DNA of 64,000 nucleotides from Enhydrobacter aerosaccus (lineage in GTDB: Bacteria > Pseudomonadota > Alphaproteobacteria > Reyranellales > Reyranellaceae): NCBI RefSeq assembly GCF_900167455.1, contig NZ_FUWJ01000007.1:208889-272888 (forward strand), given 5' to 3'. The position numbers and the translations under genes were made by a program. Positions 17,587 to 25,800 of this stretch are shown here, piece by piece. Below the pieces are notes generated by a model, which saw only the letters and a list, made by a program, of their open reading frames with translations, did no database searches and was not told the origin of the DNA. Within the stretch, counting starts at the first letter, position 1. Each line of letters opens with the position of its first letter.

Positions 17587-17620
17587 GGGCCTCGCCCGGG
17601 CGAACCCGGGTGGGGCCTTT
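17587..17620 (+). terminator. Terminator after DUF736 gene
   Basis: A 13-base stem with two imperfect pairs (ggcctcgcccggg with cccgggtggggcc), a cgaa tetraloop and a short ttt tail, 14 bases after the DUF736 stop codon. Confidence 0.65.
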
Positions 17621-18171
17621 CGCATGTTCGCGGCCACACGCAGCAAGAGTCTGACGCGTGGACAAAGTCGCTCTACGGTCGGGCAACTCGTTGCGCCACA
17701 GCACATGCAAATTGAAGTCGTGAATAGCAGCACAGAATTGCGCGCGTCCGGCTGCGACGGACCGGGCCTCTATTCGGCAGCATAGGGAGGTTTGGCGGCA
17801 TCACGAAGCCGGCCTTCGGTTGAAGGTGAGGGAAGGCCGCTTCGCCTTGCCGTGACGAGCCCTTGCGCGCCACGAGAGCAAGCATGCCCCGCCTCACAAA
17901 ATCGAATGCAGTATATCCTTAGCCAAAATCGGCTCCATCGCAGCAAGCGCCATCTGCTGCTCAGCATATGCGGTCGTGAAGGTGGATCCCAATTTCCCCG
18001 CGAGCGACGAGGCTTCGTCGCAAGAAGCTCCGCTCGTGCGACCAGGTGATCGGTCTCATGTGGACATGCAACAAGTGGCCTAAAATGGGCCGCAACGCGG
18101 CCGGTAACATGCAACCCGAGAACGGAAAAACCCCAGGAAATCCAACACTTTGCTGAAATGGCGTCGTCCAC
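17621..18171. other. Non-coding terminal segment of the element
   Basis: About 550 bases between the DUF736 terminator and the tRNA-derived scar hold no gene I can support. A frame on the bottom strand reading GAPGRTRTNTSVRKPDFE arises from translating the tRNA fragment and is spurious. Integrase arm sites and excision-factor sites would be expected in such a segment, but none can be recognised by eye. Confidence 0.4.
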
Positions 18172-18226
18172 CTCAAAATCAGGTTTCCTCACGGAAGTGT
18201 TGGTTCGAGTCCGACCGGGGGCACCA
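18172..18226 (+). other. 3' half of a tRNA-Leu(CAA) gene, probable attachment-site scar
   Basis: The segment starts with ctcaaaatcagg, which is an anticodon loop with CAA and the 3' anticodon stem. It continues with a long variable arm (tttcc tcac ggaag), a T arm (gttgg ttcgagt ccgac) and acceptor cgggggc plus acca. The bases before 18172 (gtccac) cannot form the 5' anticodon stem, so the tRNA is cut inside the anticodon arm. Integrative elements that use tRNA genes leave exactly this kind of 3' duplicate at the far end. The element would therefore lie to the left, with the intact tRNA and integrase outside the window. Confidence 0.8.
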
Positions 18227-18312
18227 TCGATCCGTTTCAAGCGAGCCAGCGTTTTAGCGGTGCACTCCTGAAATCCACAGACGAGAACAAACAGGGGAAA
18301 GTCTCACGTATT

Positions 18313-18338
18313 AGTCTCACGTCTCAAAACGTGAGACT
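18313..18338. repeat. Perfect 10-base inverted repeat near the element end
   Basis: agtctcacgt and acgtgagact flank a 6-base loop, and a further direct copy of gtctcacgta lies just before at 18301. It sits 87 bases beyond the tRNA scar. It may be a terminator-like hairpin, a repressor site, or a terminal repeat of a lost insertion sequence. Confidence 0.55.
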
Positions 18339-18459
18339 CGGTTCGTTCTCAGCGGGGGGGGCGTGACCGGGCGGGTAGTGCCAGGTGCAAACCAGGCGGA
18401 GCGCCCCCGTGAAGGTCGTGATCTTCACCGATCCCGAACCGCGCCGCCGCAGGCCGGGC

Positions 18460-18524
18460 CGGGGGCCGGCCGCCACCGCTTCCAGAACCCGCATCCGAAG
18501 GTCGTCCGCACAAGCCCGTGCCAT
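18460..18524 (-). pseudogene. N-terminal scrap of an IS630-family transposase
   Basis: The bottom strand from an ATG at 18524 reads MARACADDLRMRVLEAVAAG, the typical start of IS630-family transposases. The frame is then lost, and an AARFGIG piece appears in another frame just downstream. Nothing else of the element is seen. The gap between this scrap and the hldE start holds no other gene. Confidence 0.6.
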
Positions 18525-18754
18525 CGCCGCCTCCCTCAATGGAGACGGTGAATCACAACAGAGCCCGAAACGTCACCACTCCATCGAATCGGCGCTCAAC
18601 AGACGTGCTCTAGCGGCTCCGCTCCGGATTGTGCGTAATGCTGGCGCCAATCGCGGCCGTACTGCCACAGCGGTCAATGAACAGGCGTGCGAGAGCGGTG
18701 AACGTGGGTGAGAGCAGAGGGCGCAACGTCTAATATGCGGGCTGAGAGGGAGCG

Positions 18755-20269
18755 ATGCTATCCAATTCTCTTTCAAGGACTGATGCCATGATCGTCGTTC
18801 TTGGTGATGCCATGATCGACCTCCATGTGTATGGGGTCGTTGAGCGGATATCCCCTGAGGCGCCGGTGCCGATTGTGCGCCATAGATCGGATAGGGCTGT
18901 GCCAGGCGGCGCGGGGAACGTCGCTGTCAACATCGCGGCGCTCGGGAGTGCAGTCACGCTAATCGGCATCGTCGGTGACGACAAGGACGGCGGTCAGCTG
19001 GCGGCTTTGCTTCAAGAAAGCCGCGTGACATTTGAGCCGGTGATAGTTCCCGGTCGAGCCACAAGCTTGAAGACGCGCGTCATGGCCGGCAACCAGCATA
19101 TCTTGCGTATCGATCGCGAAGATGTTTCCGCAATTTCTCGGAACGTTGAGGATTCCATCCTCGAGCAGGTCGAAGCGGCACTTTCCGAAGCAAAAATCCT
19201 GGCGATTTCAGACTACGCCAAGGGCTTGCTGACGGATCGCGTGCTTGAGGAATCAATTGGTCTGGCCAGGAAGCGTGACATTCCGGTCGTAATCGATCCC
19301 AAGAGACATGATTTCTCGCGTTACGCTGGTGCCCATCTTATCAAGCCCAATCGACTTGAACTGGCAGCTGCCTCAGGCATGCCGTGTTCTACCGATGAAG
19401 AGGTCGAGCAGGCCGCGGGTATGATGTGCAAGCGCACGGGTGCCGCGCTGATGGTCACGCGTTCCGAGAAGGGTATTTCATATTTTGCGCCGCATATGCG
19501 GGCGATACATATGCCAACGGCGGCGAAGGCGGTTTTTGATGTATCCGGGGCAGGCGATACGGCTTTTGCGGTCATTGCTTACGGCATGGCCAATCGCCTG
19601 ACAGTCGAGCAAATCATGCGACTGGCCAATCTCGCTGCTGGCATCGTCGTTTCGAAGCCGGGTACGGCGACCGTCAGCCTCGAAGAAATTCGCGCGGCGA
19701 CGGCCAATTACGAGGCCCATCCAGTATTTCGAAAGGGAGAAATCGTTTCCAGAGAATCTGCTATGGCGATCCGCGAAGGCTGGCGGCGGCAGGGCCTATC
19801 GGTCGGCTTCACCAACGGATGCTTCGATCTGCTGCACCCTGGCCATATCGCCGTTCTCCGAGGTGCCGCTCGGCATTGCGACCGCCTTGTCGTCGGTCTC
19901 AACTCGGATTCGTCCGTATCCCGCCTGAAGGGTGCTTCCAGGCCGATTCAATCCGAGGCGGCACGAGCTGCGGTCCTGAGTGCGATCGACTGCGTCGATC
20001 TTGTTGTCGTCTTCGAAGAAGAGACGCCGCTTTCTCTCATCGAGATGCTGATGCCGGACGTGCTGGTGAAAGGCGCCGACTACACCGAAGACAGGATCGT
20101 CGGCGCCGATGTCGTCCGGGCGGCCGGCGGCAGGGTCGAGCGTGTCGAACTCGTTGCCGGCCAATCGACAACGGATCTTATTCGACGCGTCGCGCCCGGG
20201 CCGACCGAGGCGACCGCAACCTCATCTGTCCGCCCCGTCGACTCCAGTCGCCGCCGAGTAACGATATGA
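18755..20269 (+). CDS. hldE: Bifunctional heptose-7-phosphate kinase / heptose-1-phosphate adenylyltransferase
   Basis: A 504-residue two-domain enzyme. Residues about 10-325 are a PfkB-type sugar kinase (VVLGDAMID, EAPVPIV, PGGAGNVAVN, and the catalytic DVSGAGDTAFA loop). Residues about 345-485 are a nucleotidyltransferase with GFTNGCFDLLHPGH (HxGH motif) and KGADYTEDRIVGAD. It makes ADP-D-glycero-beta-D-manno-heptose from heptose 7-phosphate, with GmhB acting between the two steps. GmhA and GmhB are not in the window. The next gene, hldD, overlaps by four bases. Convergent to them lies a protein heptosyltransferase, suggesting a dedicated sugar supply. Start at 18755 has a GAGAGGGAG ribosome site; ATG at 18788 is an alternative. 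Confidence 0.92.
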   Translation: MLSNSLSRTDAMIVVLGDAMIDLHVYGVVERISPEAPVPIVRHRSDRAVPGGAGNVAVNIAALGSAVTLIGIVGDDKDGGQLAALLQESRVTFEPVIVPGRATSLKTRVMAGNQHILRIDREDVSAISRNVEDSILEQVEAALSEAKILAISDYAKGLLTDRVLEESIGLARKRDIPVVIDPKRHDFSRYAGAHLIKPNRLELAAASGMPCSTDEEVEQAAGMMCKRTGAALMVTRSEKGISYFAPHMRAIHMPTAAKAVFDVSGAGDTAFAVIAYGMANRLTVEQIMRLANLAAGIVVSKPGTATVSLEEIRAATANYEAHPVFRKGEIVSRESAMAIREGWRRQGLSVGFTNGCFDLLHPGHIAVLRGAARHCDRLVVGLNSDSSVSRLKGASRPIQSEAARAAVLSAIDCVDLVVVFEEETPLSLIEMLMPDVLVKGADYTEDRIVGADVVRAAGGRVERVELVAGQSTTDLIRRVAPGPTEATATSSVRPVDSSRRRVTI

Positions 20270-21243
20270 TTGTTGTTACGGGCGCGGCCGGGTTCATCGG
20301 CTCGAACGTTGTCGCGGCACTGAACGAGCAAGGCCAAGACGATATCGTCGTTTGCGATTGGCTGCGCCAGGACGGGCGCTGGATGAACCTGCGCAAGCGC
20401 ATGTTTCGCGACTTCGTCTTTCCAGAGAAGCTGCTGGAATTTCTAGCTGAGGCAACGCCCGATGCGATCGTTCATCTCGGCGCCAATTCATCGACGATGG
20501 CGACCGATGGCGATGAGTTGATCCGGCAGAATTTCAAGTTCACGCTTTCGCTTCTCGACTATTGCACGGCGCGCAACGTGGCATTCGTCTATGCCTCTTC
20601 CGCCGCCACCTACGGCGACGGCACGAACGGCTTCGTCGACGATGATTCTCTCGCCGCCATCAGGACGCTAAGGCCGTTGAACCTCTATGGCTGGAGCAAG
20701 CATCTGGTCGATCAGGTCGTCGCCGAGCGGATCGAGAAGAAGCTGCCGCTGCCGCGCAAGTGTATCGGGTTGAAATACTTCAATGTCTATGGCCAGAACG
20801 AGTACCATAAAGGGAGCATGATCAGCGTCGTCGGCAAGAACCATGCGGCCGTGATTCGAGGCGAGGCTGTGACATTGTTCAAAAGCCACCGGAAAGACTA
20901 CGAAGACGGCGGGCAACTGAGGGATTTCGTCTATGTCGACGATGCTGCGGCAGTGACAACATGGTTCATTCGCAACGGGCCGGCCCACGGACTGTTCAAT
21001 GTCGGGACCGGTGTCGCCGCATCCTTTCGCGAACTTGCCGAGGCATTGTTCGCGGCAACGGGGCGTATCCCGAACATTCGCTACGTCCCGATGCCGGACG
21101 AACTGCGCGATCGCTACCAGTATTTCACCCGCGCTTCCGCCGGGAAGCTCCGGGAGGCTGGTTACAGCACGCCCTTTGCCTCGGTAGCCGAGGGCGTCGC
21201 GCGTTACGTCCACTATCTGAATTCCGCGGATCGTTATCGATAA
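20266..21243 (+). CDS. hldD: ADP-L-glycero-D-manno-heptose 6-epimerase
   Basis: A 325-residue extended SDR epimerase. It starts MIVVTGAAGFIGSNV (NAD(P)-binding GxxGxxG) and shows YASSAATYGDG, the YGWSK catalytic Tyr/Lys, and the heptose-epimerase segments LKYFNVYGQNEYHKGSMISV and LRDFVYVDD. It converts ADP-D,D-heptose to ADP-L,D-heptose. The ATG at 20266 overlaps the hldE stop (ATGA), so the two are translationally coupled. Confidence 0.95.
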   Translation: MIVVTGAAGFIGSNVVAALNEQGQDDIVVCDWLRQDGRWMNLRKRMFRDFVFPEKLLEFLAEATPDAIVHLGANSSTMATDGDELIRQNFKFTLSLLDYCTARNVAFVYASSAATYGDGTNGFVDDDSLAAIRTLRPLNLYGWSKHLVDQVVAERIEKKLPLPRKCIGLKYFNVYGQNEYHKGSMISVVGKNHAAVIRGEAVTLFKSHRKDYEDGGQLRDFVYVDDAAAVTTWFIRNGPAHGLFNVGTGVAASFRELAEALFAATGRIPNIRYVPMPDELRDRYQYFTRASAGKLREAGYSTPFASVAEGVARYVHYLNSADRYR

Positions 21244-21342
21244 CGCCGAATCGGGAAAACGACGGAACGATACAAAGGGCTAGGCCCGAAGGCTCCGGTC
21301 GTGGCGGAGCGCGCCAGGCATATCGGCGCTAGCGCCTTTCAA

Positions 21343-22773
21343 TCAGACGGTCGGAGCGGCCGGGGCTCCTTCTGCAAAACCGGGGATCCGACGGATCGCG
21401 GTCTTGATCTGCTCGACCGTGATCAGCCTTGTGCACTCGAATTGACGGTCGGTGTTCTTGTGTCGAGGGCACCACAGGAAGTCCTTATGATCGAAACGAT
21501 GCGCCGGATCGTTCCAGCAGCTGTTGCATGTATGAAAGTTGGCAATCCGGTAGGGAGTGTGGAACTCGTTCAATGGATGCGTGAAGCCGCTGATCATGAC
21601 GGTCGGCGTGCCCGCCGCCCAGGCAAGCCATGACAGGCCGCTCGATAGGCCGATGAAGAAGTCGGCATGCTTCAGCCAGCGCGCGCGCTCCTGGAGTGGA
21701 CGATCGCCGGTCTGGTCCTCGGCGCCGTACGGAATATGGTTCCAGATAATCCCATGCCCATGGGTCGACTTCTGATCGATGCAGATGACGCGATAGCCAC
21801 TCCGCTTCAGGAACTCCACGATCTCGCGCCATCCCGTGGGATTATTCCAGTACTTTGCCTGGGTGGTGCTTTGGGCGGCAATGCAAACGTACTTTTCCGG
21901 AATCGGCCGCGCGTCACCGGCATAGACAAGCCGCGGCGGTGCCTCGGTAGGATCGACACCCAGGATATACCCCGCAGTGCGGTGAAGCCCGACGAGACGG
22001 AAGTCGCAGGGTTGCAGGAGATTGTCCTTGTCGTCGAAGAACAGGCCGATGTTGTAGGTCGCGTAGAAGCTTTCGGGCTTGACCTGTTCGTGATTGACGA
22101 AAGTGATGTCCGGATAGGCGTCGCGAAACAGCGGGATCAGCCACTCGGCCATCGCGACGGTAAGCTTGCAGTTATGTAGTTCCTTGAATTTCACGGCGTA
22201 GGGGAACCAGCCCAGAGTATCCCCCAGGGTGCCGACCGGCAGTTGAACGAGCACGTCACGGCCAGCGGCCGAATACTCATGCACGAAGACCTGGTCGCTG
22301 CCCTTTTGTCCGATCTCGATACGGAAGTGTACGAAGTAGCGCTTGCTGCTTTGGACACGGCCCGACAAGAGCGAAGTCTCGAACAGGATGTTGCCCGTAT
22401 CGATATCGCTCAGCCGAACACTCCAGGGTTGGCTTGCCGGTTCCAAGGACACCCGGCAGCCGTCGTTGAAGTCGAAACGGACACCACGGGGCCCCTCCTG
22501 GGTCGGAATATCGGAAGGCGCGGGAAATGCCCTCTTGGGCGGCGGCCCCGGCATCGGCGTCGCCGCGGCAGTGACCTCAGTCGAAGGCGCCCCGCTGCTG
22601 GGGACGCTTGGCACTGGCGTCGTGCCGGACACTGGAGCCACGGCGGCAGGCGCATCGATCGTGACCGAAATGACCGGTTGGGGAGGCGAAGCAATCTGAT
22701 CGGGCATGCACTCTCGAGGCAATCGGAGGACGGAGAAAGGTCGTTCCGGCAATCGCAGGGATGGATCGGTCAT
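21343..22773 (-). CDS. TibC/BAHT-type protein O-heptosyltransferase
   Basis: A 476-residue glycosyltransferase of the autotransporter strand-loop-strand heptosyltransferase class. The N-terminal 95 residues are a proline/alanine-rich extension. The catalytic part (about 100-455) has a GT-B fold with LPVGTLGDTLGWFPYAVKF and the GLSSGLSWLAWAAGTPTVMISG donor-site region. Near the C-terminus four cysteines (416, 419, 435, 447) lie in CNSCWND, DFLWCP and FECT, matching the iron-binding cysteines of TibC/BAHT enzymes. The family moves heptose from ADP-heptose to serines of SLS repeats. The gene starts 28 bases after the 1491-residue SLS repeat protein, its obvious substrate, and faces hldE-hldD. 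Confidence 0.9.
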   Translation of the reverse strand: MTDPSLRLPERPFSVLRLPRECMPDQIASPPQPVISVTIDAPAAVAPVSGTTPVPSVPSSGAPSTEVTAAATPMPGPPPKRAFPAPSDIPTQEGPRGVRFDFNDGCRVSLEPASQPWSVRLSDIDTGNILFETSLLSGRVQSSKRYFVHFRIEIGQKGSDQVFVHEYSAAGRDVLVQLPVGTLGDTLGWFPYAVKFKELHNCKLTVAMAEWLIPLFRDAYPDITFVNHEQVKPESFYATYNIGLFFDDKDNLLQPCDFRLVGLHRTAGYILGVDPTEAPPRLVYAGDARPIPEKYVCIAAQSTTQAKYWNNPTGWREIVEFLKRSGYRVICIDQKSTHGHGIIWNHIPYGAEDQTGDRPLQERARWLKHADFFIGLSSGLSWLAWAAGTPTVMISGFTHPLNEFHTPYRIANFHTCNSCWNDPAHRFDHKDFLWCPRHKNTDRQFECTRLITVEQIKTAIRRIPGFAEGAPAAPTV

Positions 22774-22801
22774 CCCTGTGCCGGGTTCGGACGAACACCA
22801 C

Positions 22802-25800
22802 TCAGACGCGCGGTTGCGTTATCCAGGGTTGGGCGTCGTTCAAGGACGTCGCCGGATCCCGGACGATCGTGCCGGCTGTGCCATCGCCGGAGAGGACGAA
22901 GCTGCTGGCAGTGTAAGTGCCGAACAGGACGACCGACGCCTGAAGGGCGCCGCTGGTCAGGGTCAGCGTGCCACTGCCAGCCGACTGCGCCCACGACGCC
23001 GACGTCGTCCCCGGCGTGAATCCGATGTCGCCAAAGTCGATGGCGGCGGCACCGGTCGCTGTAAGGCCGGACACAGCAACATTTCCACTGAGATGCACGG
23101 AATCTTCAAACCTCACGACGCCTCCCGCGGCGGCGAAGGTGATGGTGCTTCCGCTTGCCGAGCCGCCGCTCGCAATCAGCAAATAGCCGCCATTCACGGT
23201 GGTCGCGCCAGCAGAGCCACCCGACCAGACGTAGTCGTTACCGCCGTAGTTCACGGTGGCTCCACTTTCCGTCCCGCCTGAATAGACGCCCAGGGTTCCG
23301 CCACTGCTCACGACCGTCCCGTTGGCGGATCCCCCCGACCAGACGTACTCGTTGCCGCCGCTGTTCACAGTGGCTCCACTTTCCGTCCCGCTTGCGAAGA
23401 CGTTCAGGGTACCGCCACCGCTTACGATCGTCCCACTCGCCGTGCCTCCCGAGGAAACGTATGAGGAGCCACCCGACTGGAGCGTCGTGCTGACGGCGAG
23501 GCTGTTCGACTGGAGCAGGACCTGCAGGCCGCCGGAATTGATCGTACCGGCGTTATCCGTGCCGCCGCCCCAGACATATTCGACGGCACCGCTGTTGATG
23601 ATCGAACTGAGTGCCACGCCGCTCGATACGACATGGAAATTGCCGCCGCCCAGGATCTGCGTCGATGTCGAGACGCCGCCCGAGAAGGCATACCCCACGC
23701 CCCCCGAGTTGATGGTCGCGCTGACCGTATTGCCGAAATTGTCGAGTGTGCCGCCGCTCTGGACGTTGGTCTGCGAGGTAACGGCGCCCGTCCACACATA
23801 CTCGAAGCCACCACTTTGAACCGTGGCGTTGGCCGCGCTGCCTCCTGTCCAGATGTACTCGTAGCCTCCGCTTTGCACGGTGATGCCCGTGCCAAAGCCG
23901 CCGCTGGCGATGTGCACGATACCGTTGCTCTGGATGAGCGTATTGCTCACTGTCGTGCCCGATCCCAAGACCAGCTGCCAGCCCGCGGACTGGATCGTGG
24001 CATTCACGGCAGAACCACCGGAATAGACGTACTCGTACCCACCGCTTTGCACTGTCGCATTCGAGGCGATCGAGCCGCTGCCCCACACATACTCCCAGCC
24101 ACCGCCCAGGACCGTAGCGGCGAGCGAACGGCCGCCGGAATAGACATCCAGATAGGTCCCGGACTGTACGGTGGTGGAGGCGGCGCTGCCGCCGGACCAT
24201 GCAAATTCCCAGGCTCCGGTCCCCTGCTGCAGCAACGCCCCCAGGGTCACGCCGCCCGAATAGACAGTGGCATAGCCGCCCGAAATGGTGGCGCTGCCGG
24301 ATACCAAGGTCGCCTGGGACGTCGTCCCGCTGTTAATGATGTAGCTGCTGCCCGCGCTCGCACCAGCCTCTCCGAGGACGAGCCAGCCACCGTTGGCGAT
24401 CGTGGTGCCCATCGCGAAACCGCCGGAGCCGACGATCTGATCTCCGCCACTCAGGACCAGCGTTCCCGACGCCCACCCGTTGCTGAGAACCCACTGGTAG
24501 CCGCCGGACCCGACGATCGTACCGCTGGCAGTCGCACTGTTGGCGACGCCACCGACGAACTGGAAGCCACCGCCATTCACCGTCGCGGCCGATGCCGTGC
24601 CATATACCCGATCGATGCCCCCGCTGGCGATCGTCGTGCTGGTTGCCGATCCGCCGGACCAGACCTGATGCTCACCCAGCACGATCGCGGCGGCATCCGT
24701 GCCCGTCACGACATATTCGGTACCACCACTGCTCACCAGGGTGCCGTTCGCCGTTCCTCCGCTGACCAGCATGGAGCCCGAAGACACGAGGGTGACGCCA
24801 TTGCTGGTCTGCCCCGTCGCCACGACAATCTGCTGGCCGCTACTGACGACCGCCCCCTGCGCCACGGTGAAATTCTGCACGACGCTGGCACTGTTCAGCG
24901 GCGTGCTGAACGTCGAGTCCGTCGGCGAGAACTCCTGCATCTGCACGGTATAGTTGCCATTGGCGAGCGTCACCGGCGTTGTTGTCGCCCAGTTGCCATC
25001 GGCGTCGGCGGTCGCTGAATAATAAGCACTGACGATCGTGCCGGAACTGGCCGGATCGGTTACGGTCCCCGACACGAACAATCTGACGACATCCCCGCCA
25101 TTGACCTTGTTCGTGTAGCTGCTGACAAAGGAGCTGCTTACGGCAGACCGCTGCAGGACGGCCGAATTATCCGCACCATTCCATCCAAAGACGAGGGCGC
25201 CATTGTAGACCGTCACCGGCGTCGTGCTCGGAGCGCCGCCTGAAACAGCCGGCGTCTGCACAGTCCAGACGTCATATAGTTCGTGGAACGGCGCGCCAGT
25301 TGCAGGAGTATAGCCGGGCCGCATGCCGATGACGGGAGCCGTCGGCTCCTGATAGGCGGCATTGCCCGATTGCAAAGGCATCGTACTGATCAAGGACGGA
25401 TCGAGCGTGTCGATGCCGTTCGCGAAAAAGGCAAGCGTCACGCCGCTGGTCGGCGAGATATATTGCCCGGTCCCTGTTCCGGTGATGAGCGCCAGCCCAT
25501 CGATCGCCATATCGCCGGCCTGTCCCGTATAGTTGGGATTGAGCACATTCCCGGCGCTGTTGACCGTCATATAGTAATTGAAGACCTTCGCCGCGCTCCC
25601 GGTGCCGATGGTAATCTGATACGAGGCAACCCCCGCCGTGCCGGAAGCCGGCAACGGCAGATCCTTGAGGTTGATAACGCCGGAGGTCGGATTGCCGTAG
25701 GTTGCCAGGGTATAGCCGCTGCCGGTGCTCGTGACATCGTAATTGCCGAAGGCGCTGATCGTCGGCAGCGATGTGTAGGAACCAGATGCATTGACGAATG

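Noticed and set aside
17770..18240. 156-codon bottom-strand frame ending in GAPGRTRTNTSVRKP
   Set aside because: This is the well-known artefact of translating a tRNA gene; the segment is the tRNA-Leu 3' fragment.
18755..21243. hldE-hldD as ordinary LPS core genes only
   Set aside because: No LPS core transferases are nearby, and a protein heptosyltransferase with its repeat substrate is convergent. A shared use for LPS cannot be excluded, however.
23140..24790. Possible CRISPR-like array
   Set aside because: The repeats are imperfect, keep the reading frame and have no unique spacers; they encode SLS protein repeats.
23633..25018. 461-codon open frame antisense to the SLS repeat array
   Set aside because: It is a by-product of the periodic repeat and biased composition of the SLS gene; the opposite strand has coherent repeat units and a strong ribosome site.
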